DNA of 9,362 bases from Zwartia sp. (GTDB taxonomy: Bacteria > Pseudomonadota > Gammaproteobacteria > Burkholderiales > Burkholderiaceae_B), in contig JAURZO010000015.1 in the NCBI GenBank assembly GCA_030653405.1, positions 1 to 9,362 on the forward strand. Direction: 5' to 3'. How positions within the stretch are numbered: the first letter of the stretch is position 1; the number at the start of each line of letters is the position of its first letter. Positions 1 to 6,406 of the stretch are shown piece by piece. Below the pieces are notes generated by a model. It saw only the letters and a list, made by a program, of their open reading frames with translations, was not told the origin of the DNA and ran no database searches. A program made the position numbers and the translations under genes.

Positions 1-1503
1 CGCTGGCTTTATACGGCGCAGCACAATCAAAGCTTTGGACGCGGTTTTTACGGTGGCTATAACGTCAGTGGTGTCTCAGACGACAACTATTTCAACGATT
101 TTGTCGCGTTGGGCTTTAATCAGACTGTTATTAGCGCACTACCCAGGAATGTTGGTGGTGGCTGGGCGAATCAATACTTTAATGCTGGGGTGCAGTACAC
201 AACATTTCAGACCATTAACCCCACCGGGACTTTCGTCACACCTCAGTACAACAAGGTCCCTGAGTATTCCTTTAACGCGGCCAGATACGACATCGGCGGT
301 TTTGATATCCAAAGCCAAAACACCATGACGCAGTTCCAGGCGCCCCTCGACAATCGCTTCGCGCTCGGGCCTGGCGGGAGTTTGCGTTGGCGTCCAGATG
401 GTCAGCGCGTGTTGTCCTATAACTCGATTGCCTACCCGATCGTCAAGCCGGGCTGGTATATCACGCCTAAAATTGCTTTGAGCCTGTCGCAGTATCAAAC
501 TGACTGGTACGGACTGGAACAGTATTTTGGTTATGGACAGCCGTCCAACTCCCGTGTCTTGCCCATCATGTCCGTAGACTCCGGCATGACCTTTGAGCGC
601 GACACTACGTTTTTTGGCAAGGCCGCACTTCAGACTCTCGAGCCCCGTGCTTACTACTTGCGCGTGCCGTATCGCGATCAGTCTCAGTACCCTGTTTATG
701 ACACGACGCTGGCTGATTTCAGCTTTTCCCAAGCCTTTCAGGAAAATATCTTCGCAGGCTCCGACAGGATCTCCAACGCCAATCAAGTCACGATCGCGCT
801 GACCAGTCGTTGGCTGGATGCGAACTCTGGTTTCGAGCGCTTGCAACTCGGGATTGCGCAGCAGTATTATTTCGAAGACCAGCAAGTGACGCTGCCTGGC
901 CAGATACCCCGGACGAATACGAAGTCTCAGTTCTTGTTTGGTGGTAACGCCGCATTGACCGATACGTTAAATCTGTCTTCGGTGGTGCAGTACAACCCCT
1001 ACATCAGTCAGATCAGCCGTGCCCAGGTGACGAGTCGCTGGCGCCCGCAGCGTCTTGCCACGCTCGCGCTGTCGTATCGATATCAGGCGAACCCGCCCGC
1101 GCTGTCCTTGTATCAGCCGCAGGGACAAAATCAGGTGAGCGCAGCATTCCAGTGGCCACTGACGAAAAAGTGGTATTCAATCGGTCGCGTAGACTACTCT
1201 TTGAATAACGCGGTGGCGCCGAGCATTATTGATCCGTCTCGCATTGTCGCCATTCCCAAAGTCACGCAAGCCGTGATGGGTTTGGAGTACAAGGGCGATT
1301 GTTGTTGGACAGGTCGGGTCGTCGTACAGCGCTATGTTGTCAGTGTGGATCAAACCAATACTGGTGTGTTTTTTCAGCTAGAACTCGGTGGTTTGGGTAA
1401 TCTTGGGCAGAATCCGATGGGTGTGATTGGTCGGAGCATCCCGGATTATCAGCCCATCAATACCCCGATTCCCGGCGTTGGTAAATTTGAAAGGTACGAA
1501 TAA
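1..1503 (+). CDS. lptD: LPS-assembly protein LptD, C-terminal part (5' end outside window)
   Basis: LptD is the outer-membrane beta-barrel which, with the lipoprotein LptE, inserts lipopolysaccharide into the outer leaflet. The frame is open from base 1, so 500 C-terminal residues are visible and the N-terminal periplasmic domain and signal peptide lie upstream. The in-frame TTG at 109 is internal and is not a start. Family hallmarks are LEPRAYYLRVPYRDQS (about residues 213-228 of the visible part), DRISNANQVTIALTSRW (about 255-271) and many alternating Tyr/aromatic strands typical of the barrel. Two adjacent cysteines at 434-435 (GDCCW, bases 1300-1305) match the CC pair of E. coli LptD that forms disulfides with N-terminal cysteines; they are the only cysteines in view. 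The TAA stop overlaps the surA ATG by one base, so the two genes are co-transcribed. Confidence 0.96.
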   Translation, partial: RWLYTAQHNQSFGRGFYGGYNVSGVSDDNYFNDFVALGFNQTVISALPRNVGGGWANQYFNAGVQYTTFQTINPTGTFVTPQYNKVPEYSFNAARYDIGGFDIQSQNTMTQFQAPLDNRFALGPGGSLRWRPDGQRVLSYNSIAYPIVKPGWYITPKIALSLSQYQTDWYGLEQYFGYGQPSNSRVLPIMSVDSGMTFERDTTFFGKAALQTLEPRAYYLRVPYRDQSQYPVYDTTLADFSFSQAFQENIFAGSDRISNANQVTIALTSRWLDANSGFERLQLGIAQQYYFEDQQVTLPGQIPRTNTKSQFLFGGNAALTDTLNLSSVVQYNPYISQISRAQVTSRWRPQRLATLALSYRYQANPPALSLYQPQGQNQVSAAFQWPLTKKWYSIGRVDYSLNNAVAPSIIDPSRIVAIPKVTQAVMGLEYKGDCCWTGRVVVQRYVVSVDQTNTGVFFQLELGGLGNLGQNPMGVIGRSIPDYQPINTPIPGVGKFERYE

Positions 1504-3032
1504 TGAGAAGCGCAACGAGCTTACGTAATATTTTTGCGCTGTTGGCGTTGATCGGTTTGACGGCATGGGCACTCCCTGCTGCGGCTCAAACGGCTACAGG
1601 TGGACAAAATCGGACTGCGGCGCCACCCAAGGCGGCTGAACGTGATGCAGATACCATCGTAGCGGTCGTGAACCGCGAGGTCATCACGCGGCGAGAGCTT
1701 GACGCGCGCGTGCGCATTGCCAAACGAGAGTTGGCTGCACAGCGCGTTCAGGCTCCACCCGATGCCGTATTGGAGCCGCAGATTTTGCAGCGACTGATTA
1801 CCGAGTTGCTTGAGCAACAAGAAGCTCGAAAGTTAAAAATTGACGTGACCGAGCAAATGCTGCAAACAGCACTTGATACGATCGCCAAGCGTAACAATGC
1901 CACAGTCGCGGCGATGCGCCAGCAAGTCCAGGCGGCCGGTATTCCTTGGGCCGATTACACCTCCATGATCCGTCGCGAAATTCTGCTTGAGCGTTTGCGT
2001 CAGCGCGTCACTGATGGCACGATTTTGGTCAGTGATGCTGAGGTTGATGCATTCCTGCGTGAGCAGAAAGCGCGTAAGGACGGTAATTTGCCTGTGATCA
2101 AGCGTCCTGAGCCTCCACCCGCACCCAAGCCGCCACCACCCAAGCCCCAAGCCGCCACGCCCGCTATCATGGGGATTGCGCAGATTTTGGTCCGCGTACC
2201 CGAAGGCTCGAGTGAGGAAGAGGTCAAGGCATTGCGTGCCAAGGCTCAGGGGCTTCTTGCCCGCGTCCGTAAGGGCGAAAGTTTTGAGGCGGTTGCCAAG
2301 GCGCAATCGGATGGCCCTGAGGCTAGCCGCGGGGGTGACATGGGCGTGCGTTTGGTGAGCGATTGGCCAGATTTGTTCCTTAAAGCTGTCGCAGGTGTGC
2401 CTGACGGTCGTATCAGCAACATCATTCAAAGCGGCAATGGCTTTCATATTCTCAAGGTCGTCAGTCGTGCTGGAGGAAAGCCTCCTGAGCCACCCCAGCC
2501 AAAGCCGCAGGCAGCGCCTGCGCCGGGAACGCCTGGAGGACCTCCACCAACAGGCCCGATGCCCGTACAGCAGACACAAGCCAGACACATTTTGATCAAG
2601 ACGACCGCAGTCATGACGGATGATATGGCGCGTCAGAGGCTGGAGCAGATTCGTCAGCGGATTGTTCAGGGTGGTGAGTCTTTCTCTGATTTAGCCAAGC
2701 GGTTTTCAAACGACTCGTCTGCACCTCAGGGTGGCGAACTCGGCTGGCTAAACCCAGGCGAAACGGTGCCACCGTTTGAGAAAGCCATGAATGCGTTGAA
2801 AGAGGGCGAGGTCAGTCCACCTGTACAAAGCCAGTTTGGTTGGCATTTGATTGTGGTGGATGGTCGCCGTACTCAAGACATGGCAGATCAATTCCTGAGA
2901 AATCAGGCGCGTCAGCAAATTTTTGCCCAACGCGCGACTGCGGCGTTTGACGCTTGGTTGCAACAGGTCCGCAATCAGTCCTACATCGATAACCGGCTAG
3001 AGAAGAGCCAGCGACAGGGACAGGGACGCTAG
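1503..3032 (+). CDS. surA: Periplasmic chaperone / peptidyl-prolyl isomerase SurA
   Basis: SurA escorts unfolded outer-membrane proteins, LptD included, through the periplasm. The 509-residue product starts with a signal peptide (hydrophobic core about 10-24, likely cleavage after Ala28). It then has the SurA N-terminal chaperone domain (about 48-195), a Pro-rich linker (200-221), parvulin domain 1 (222-324), a second Pro-rich linker (325-357), parvulin domain 2 (358-458) and a closing helical segment (459-505) that normally packs on the N-domain. Domain 2 keeps both parvulin histidines (HILI, His362; FGWHL, His448). Domain 1 has Gln227 where the first His is expected and keeps His315, so domain 2 is probably the active isomerase, as in E. 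coli. The protein is longer than E. coli SurA (about 430 residues), mainly because of the linkers. The start is supported by GAAAGG 8 nt upstream and the TAATG junction with lptD. Confidence 0.97.
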   Translation: MRSATSLRNIFALLALIGLTAWALPAAAQTATGGQNRTAAPPKAAERDADTIVAVVNREVITRRELDARVRIAKRELAAQRVQAPPDAVLEPQILQRLITELLEQQEARKLKIDVTEQMLQTALDTIAKRNNATVAAMRQQVQAAGIPWADYTSMIRREILLERLRQRVTDGTILVSDAEVDAFLREQKARKDGNLPVIKRPEPPPAPKPPPPKPQAATPAIMGIAQILVRVPEGSSEEEVKALRAKAQGLLARVRKGESFEAVAKAQSDGPEASRGGDMGVRLVSDWPDLFLKAVAGVPDGRISNIIQSGNGFHILKVVSRAGGKPPEPPQPKPQAAPAPGTPGGPPPTGPMPVQQTQARHILIKTTAVMTDDMARQRLEQIRQRIVQGGESFSDLAKRFSNDSSAPQGGELGWLNPGETVPPFEKAMNALKEGEVSPPVQSQFGWHLIVVDGRRTQDMADQFLRNQARQQIFAQRATAAFDAWLQQVRNQSYIDNRLEKSQRQGQGR

Positions 3033-3035
3033 GAC

Positions 3036-3818
3036 GTGGTCGCACATCAAGCGCGCAAACGTTTCGGTCAGAACTTTCTGGTTGATCAGGCCGTGGTGGA
3101 GTCCATCGTTCGCGCGATAGCTCCACAACCGAAAGACCATGTGATTGAAATTGGTCCTGGCCTTTCCGCGCTGACCACGCCTTTGCTTGAAAGGCTTGAG
3201 CACTTGACGGTCGTCGAGATCGATCGGGATCTCGCCCAACGGTTGCGCGACAGGTTTCCTGCAGAACGACTGAATGTCGTGGAGGGTGATGCGCTCGAGA
3301 TTGATTTCGCTCAGTTTGGCGAACAGCTCAGGATTGTTGGGAATCTTCCCTACAACATCTCAAGTCCTTTACTCTTTGCGTTGGTCGGTTTTGCGGATCG
3401 GGTGATTGATCAGCACTTTATGCTGCAAAAAGAAGTAGTCGATCGGATGGTCGCCCGAGCTGGCGAGTCCGACTACAGTCGTTTGTCTGTGATGTTGCAG
3501 TACCGTTACCGCATACAAAAACTATTTGATGTTTCACCCGATGCTTTTGATCCTCCACCTCGGGTAACGTCCTCGATTGTTCGCATGATTCCGCTTGGGG
3601 CGGATCGCTTACGCGCGCAGAGTGATGCCTTGTTTGCCCGGGTGGTACAGCGTGCTTTTTCTCAACGTCGCAAGATGCTGCGAGGCGTGATGGGTGAGTG
3701 GACCGCGTTGATTCCGTGGGAGACGCTCGGCATCGCGCCGACTTGGCGCGCTGAGCAGGTTTCGGTGGCCGGGTTTATCGGCGTCGCGGATGCGCTTTGG
3801 CACGCAGGCGAACGTTGA
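3036..3818 (+). CDS. rsmA: 16S rRNA (adenine1518-N6/adenine1519-N6)-dimethyltransferase RsmA (KsgA)
   Basis: RsmA dimethylates two adjacent adenines near the 3' end of 16S rRNA during late 30S subunit assembly, using S-adenosylmethionine. The 260-residue protein begins with the family signature RKRFGQNFL. It has the SAM-binding motif EIGPG at 38-42, an acidic ribose-binding EID at 61-63, GDAL at 84-87 and the catalytic NLPY motif at 103-106, followed by the C-terminal rRNA-binding helical domain. The length is close to E. coli KsgA (273). The start is GTG at 3036, only 3 bp after the surA stop; no better ATG exists because RKRFGQ must be included. Only a weak AGGGAC lies upstream, so translation probably depends on coupling to surA. 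In E. coli pdxA separates surA and rsmA, and it is absent here. Confidence 0.98.
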   Translation: MVAHQARKRFGQNFLVDQAVVESIVRAIAPQPKDHVIEIGPGLSALTTPLLERLEHLTVVEIDRDLAQRLRDRFPAERLNVVEGDALEIDFAQFGEQLRIVGNLPYNISSPLLFALVGFADRVIDQHFMLQKEVVDRMVARAGESDYSRLSVMLQYRYRIQKLFDVSPDAFDPPPRVTSSIVRMIPLGADRLRAQSDALFARVVQRAFSQRRKMLRGVMGEWTALIPWETLGIAPTWRAEQVSVAGFIGVADALWHAGER

Positions 3819-3844
3819 GTTGCGTGTAGTTGATTGCGCTGCTC

Positions 3845-3896
3845 GACTGCGCGACTCGACTGAGTGACTCGGCTGTACGACTGGACTGCGCGACTC
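3845..3896. repeat. GACT-rich imperfect repeat cluster between convergent genes
   Basis: The 84-bp gap between the rsmA stop and the glycerate kinase stop holds seven copies of GACT within 52 bp (starting at 3845, 3853, 3858, 3866, 3879, 3884 and 3892). A perfect 13-bp direct repeat, GACTGCGCGACTC, occurs at 3845-3857 and 3884-3896, offset by 39 bp. I could find only short potential stems (for example ACTC-GACT-GAGT around 3854-3865) and no T-tract, so this is not a convincing intrinsic terminator. It may be a slippage-generated simple repeat or a weak structure at the end of both transcripts. Confidence 0.7.
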
Positions 3897-3902
3897 ATCA
3901 CT

Positions 3903-5051
3903 TCACCCTTTAGAAGTTTGGCGCTGAGCGGCCAGCCAAAGTCTGAGGATATCCTGTGCCCGATCCTCGAGCAGGGTTGCAGCATCACTACAAGCCTGCG
4001 CTAAAGTGGTCGGCCCGGATACCAGACTGAACGCTGCGACAATACCCGCGTCATAGAGTGCCTGATAACCAGGCCCGAGTGAGCCGGCGATTGCGATAAC
4101 AGGTACATCCGCAGCCTTGGCAATTTTCGCAACGCCCATCGGTGTTTTGCCATGCAGCGTTTGTGCGTCCATCCTGCCTTCGCCCGTGATGACGAGTTGC
4201 GCGTCGCATATGGCATGCGCCAAGCCACCGAGTTCTGCGACGACCTCGACACCAGGTCTAAAGCTTGATTGCATCCACATGTGTGCGGCAAAGCCCAGTC
4301 CGCCGGCAGCTCCCGACCCGGGGGCGTCACGTCGGTCGTATCCAAGTGTTTGTGCGCACAGGTTTGCAAAGTGTCCAAGCGCGTCATCCAAGGTTTGCAC
4401 GTATTCGGGGGTTGCACCCTTTTGCGGTCCAAAGACAGCAGAAGCACCGTGAGGGCCACACAGAGGATTATTGACATCAGAGGCGATGATAATTTTTACT
4501 TCTTTCAGTCTTGGATCTAGACTACCGCTGTCGATGCGAACGAGTCTGGCGAGCGGCGCGCCTCCCGGGGGGAGTTCTTGACCTTGCGCATCAAGGAGCT
4601 GGAGGCCGAGTGCCTGCAGCATGCCAGCGCCTGCATCGTTGGTGGCCGAACCCCCGAGACCTAAAACAATTTGTGTGGCACCGAGATTCAGTGCGTGATG
4701 AATGAGCTGTCCGACGCCAAAACTGCTCGCGCGAAGCGGATCACGATCCTGTAGGGCAATGTGTTCAAGTCCTGCTGCGCAGGCCATCTCGATGACAGCA
4801 ACGTTTCCGGGTAACCAACCCCATGGCGCTTCAATGCTGCGACCGAGCGCATCCTGAACCGTATGGCATTTTCTCTCGCCACCAGAAGCCGCCAAAATCG
4901 CCTCAACTGTGCCTTCGCCGCCGTCAGCCATGGGCACGCAGACAATATTGGCGTGGGGTGCCGTACGGCGTAATCCTCGGGCGATTGCTTGCGCGACCAA
5001 CGGAGCGGAAAGCGACTCTTTAAAAGAGTCTGGAGCGATGACGATTTTCAT
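3903..5051 (-). CDS. glxK: Glycerate kinase (GarK/GlxK family, 2-phosphoglycerate-forming)
   Basis: This cytoplasmic enzyme phosphorylates D-glycerate with ATP, feeding glycerate from the tartronate-semialdehyde (glyoxylate/glucarate) route into lower glycolysis. The 382-residue product carries the family motifs in order: APDSFKESLSA (6-16), PMADGGEGT (40-48), GLGGSATNDAGAG (131-143), SDVNNPLCGP (191-200) with VFGPQKGA (206-213), PGSGAAGGLG (244-253) and TGEGRMDAQT (289-298). The length is typical. I chose the ATG at 5051 because MKIVIAPDSF is the conserved N-terminus; the open frame runs 22 codons further up, into gloA. It starts 10 bp after the gloA stop with no clear Shine-Dalgarno, suggesting coupled translation from a gloA transcript. 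The family is sure. The symbol is by homology: garK and glxK cannot be told apart here. Confidence 0.93.
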   Translation of the reverse strand: MKIVIAPDSFKESLSAPLVAQAIARGLRRTAPHANIVCVPMADGGEGTVEAILAASGGERKCHTVQDALGRSIEAPWGWLPGNVAVIEMACAAGLEHIALQDRDPLRASSFGVGQLIHHALNLGATQIVLGLGGSATNDAGAGMLQALGLQLLDAQGQELPPGGAPLARLVRIDSGSLDPRLKEVKIIIASDVNNPLCGPHGASAVFGPQKGATPEYVQTLDDALGHFANLCAQTLGYDRRDAPGSGAAGGLGFAAHMWMQSSFRPGVEVVAELGGLAHAICDAQLVITGEGRMDAQTLHGKTPMGVAKIAKAADVPVIAIAGSLGPGYQALYDAGIVAAFSLVSGPTTLAQACSDAATLLEDRAQDILRLWLAAQRQTSKG

Positions 5052-5061
5052 GCGCGCGGGC

Positions 5062-5454
5062 TTAGGCTGCCGTTTTTTTCTGAACGAGTTCGATTTTGTA
5101 GCCGTCTGGATCTTCAATGAAGGCGATCACAGTCGTGCCATGCTTCATCGGACCCGCTTCGCGAGAGACTTTGCCGCCCCGTGCTCGGACGAGATCGCAG
5201 GCTTCGTATGCATTGTCGACCTCAAGTGCAATATGGCCATAGGCCGTGCCTAAGTCGTATGAGGAGGTATCCCAGTTGTAGGTGAGCTCAAGCGCGGGAC
5301 CCTCGCGCTCATCTTGAAAACCAACAAACGTGTTGGTGAACCGCCCAGTCGGATACTCGGTGCTACGCAGCACACGCATACCCAGTACCGTGGTGTAGAA
5401 CTCGATTGACCGTTCAAGATTGCCAACGCGAAGCATAGTGTGAAGAATTCTCAT
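5062..5454 (-). CDS. gloA: Lactoylglutathione lyase (glyoxalase I)
   Basis: GloA isomerises the methylglyoxal-glutathione hemithioacetal to S-D-lactoylglutathione, the first step of methylglyoxal detoxification in the cytoplasm. The 130-residue protein is a single VOC-fold subunit, MRILHTMLRVGNLERS at the start and EDPDGYKIEL near the end. The four expected metal ligands are at His5, Glu56, His74 and Glu122, the same numbers as in E. coli GloA, which points to the short nickel-dependent class. The ATG at 5454 is preceded by AAGGA with a 6-nt spacer and gives the conserved N-terminus; a TTG at 5481 would add nine unsupported residues. It is the first gene of a two-gene unit with glycerate kinase and has its own upstream gap of 112 bp. 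Confidence 0.96.
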   Translation of the reverse strand: MRILHTMLRVGNLERSIEFYTTVLGMRVLRSTEYPTGRFTNTFVGFQDEREGPALELTYNWDTSSYDLGTAYGHIALEVDNAYEACDLVRARGGKVSREAGPMKHGTTVIAFIEDPDGYKIELVQKKTAA

Positions 5455-5460
5455 GTGTAT

Positions 5461-5465
5461 TCCTT
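5461..5465 (-). promoter_or_regulatory. Ribosome binding site of gloA
   Basis: On the minus strand this reads AAGGA, 6 nt before the ATG at 5454. It is one of only two clear Shine-Dalgarno sequences in the window (the other precedes surA). It decides the gloA start against the in-frame TTG at 5481, which lies upstream of it. Confidence 0.75.
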
Positions 5466-5490
5466 GATGGGACGTGTTCAAGTTGTTTGG

Positions 5491-5506
5491 TTTAACGTTT
5501 TTAACG
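5491..5506 (-). repeat. CGTTAAA direct repeat in the gloA leader
   Basis: CGTTAAA is present twice on the minus strand (5506-5500 and 5497-5491), with a 9-bp period. It lies downstream of the candidate -10 element, inside the presumed untranslated leader of gloA. It could be an operator half-site pair or chance in an AT-rich stretch. Confidence 0.35.
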
Positions 5507-5517
5507 CTGCTAGAGTC

Positions 5518-5526
5518 ATCATAACA
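5518..5526 (-). promoter_or_regulatory. Candidate extended -10 promoter for gloA-glycerate kinase
   Basis: The minus strand reads TGTTATGAT: an extended -10 TGN element followed by TATGAT, five of six matches to TATAAT. No good -35 hexamer lies 16-18 nt upstream. Transcription would start near 5511, leaving a leader of about 57 nt before gloA. The position, in the only sizeable gap on this strand, fits a promoter, but this is a by-eye match and not proof. Confidence 0.4.
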
Positions 5527-5529
5527 ACC

Positions 5530-5547
5530 TCATATTCAGTCATATTC
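5530..5547 (-). repeat. Tandem octamer repeat upstream of gloA
   Basis: GAATATGA occurs twice on the minus strand (5547-5540 and 5537-5530), with a 10-bp period, about one helical turn. The pair occupies the place where a -35 element of the candidate gloA promoter would lie. That would suit a regulator binding site, though the sequence alone does not show one. Confidence 0.45.
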
Positions 5548-5566
5548 TTCTGGAGCTCGGCGGTCT

Positions 5567-6406
5567 TCAGAGTTCGGGTATGTGATCCGGGGTATGGCTT
5601 TGCAGCATTTTTTTGGCTTGCTTGAAATCAGGATACAGCTGTTGCACCTCTGACCAGAAATCTTGACTGTGATTCATCTCCCGCAGATGCGCGATTTCGT
5701 GTGCGATCACGTAGTCAATCACCATCGGTGAGAAATGAATCAGACGCCAGTTCAACATAATGTTGCCATCACTCGTGCACGAACCCCAGCGGGTCGCCGC
5801 GGAGGACAGTCGCCAGCGACGAATAGTGAGTCCGGTTTTTTCAAGAAAATATTGAAGACGCACGTCGAACCATATCCTGGCGCGCGCTTGTAACCAGGAT
5901 TGCGTCATGTCCCGCATCCGGTGCCCCTCGGCATCGGCGGGTAATGGCAACCAAAGCGCCTGTCCGGCTTCGGGGGCATCAGGATTGCCTTCGAAAAACA
6001 CAGCGCCGCGGGTGGTGTGTCCCTCTGGGATGCCATTACGCAGAGTGATCTTGCAACCCATGTAGGGCAACACGCCGCCAGGTTGCCAGCGGGTCTGCGA
6101 CATCGCCAGACGTTCTTTGCGTGCTTGCCAATCTTGAAGTTTAGCCAGAATCCACGGCATTTTTTCAATCACGGCCTGATCGATCTGCGAGAGCGTGACC
6201 CAGTTTGGCGCCGTGACTCGCAGACCCTCATCCTGAATGACAAAACCAATGCTGCGTCGGCGAGAGCGCAGCAGTGTGAAGCCGACGGCTTGGTCACCAT
6301 GTTGCACGATGCGCCATTTAGCGCCTAGTGGGATCGTTTCTGGCGCGATCAACCACCTGGGCTTCGGGGTATCTGCGTCGGAAAGCAATAGTTCAAGCTG
6401 ACCCAT
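5567..6406 (-). CDS. YgjP-like predicted zinc metalloprotease (DUF45/WLM-type)
   Basis: This is a poorly characterised family of gluzincin-like metallopeptidases; substrates are not established, so no process is assigned. In the 279-residue form the signature is HEIAH at 236-240, giving two His zinc ligands and a catalytic Glu, inside VIAHEIAHLREMNH, with a further conserved His at 246. It is preceded by the family motif RWGSCTSDGNIMLNWRL (206-222). The N-terminal part (about 35-100) carries the RSRRRSIGFVI strand region usual for YgjP proteins. There is no signal peptide or membrane helix, so it is likely cytoplasmic. I chose the ATG at 6406 (MGQLELLL), which overlaps the plsC stop by 14 bp; an ATG at 6451 would add 15 unlikely residues inside plsC. 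It is the last gene of the glyS-gmhB-plsC unit. Confidence 0.85.
   Translation of the reverse strand: MGQLELLLSDADTPKPRWLIAPETIPLGAKWRIVQHGDQAVGFTLLRSRRRSIGFVIQDEGLRVTAPNWVTLSQIDQAVIEKMPWILAKLQDWQARKERLAMSQTRWQPGGVLPYMGCKITLRNGIPEGHTTRGAVFFEGNPDAPEAGQALWLPLPADAEGHRMRDMTQSWLQARARIWFDVRLQYFLEKTGLTIRRWRLSSAATRWGSCTSDGNIMLNWRLIHFSPMVIDYVIAHEIAHLREMNHSQDFWSEVQQLYPDFKQAKKMLQSHTPDHIPEL

Noticed and set aside
139..885. 248-codon open frame on the minus strand inside lptD
   Set aside because: It lies wholly antisense to the clear LptD barrel sequence and has no recognisable motif or ribosome site; a shadow frame.
1833..2588. 251-codon open frame antisense to surA
   Set aside because: Its Arg/Trp/Gly-rich composition is what the reverse of the surA Pro-rich linkers produces; no family features.
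3013..3027. Tandem GACAGG hexamers at the 3' end of surA
   Set aside because: Only two and a half copies, in frame and coding for the hydrophilic QRQGQGR tail; too short to suggest phase variation.
3819..3902. Bidirectional intrinsic terminator between rsmA and glycerate kinase
   Set aside because: Only stems of about 4 bp could be drawn, and no T-tract follows on either strand.
5052..5117. Upstream extension of glycerate kinase to 5117
   Set aside because: It would add 22 basic residues before the conserved MKIVIAPDSF start and overlap the end of gloA; no homologue that I know has it.
5478..5543. 21-codon minus-strand leader peptide (MTEYEVVMM...) upstream of gloA
   Set aside because: Its ATG lies upstream of the candidate -10 element, so it would not be transcribed from that promoter; no clear ribosome site and no attenuator hairpin.
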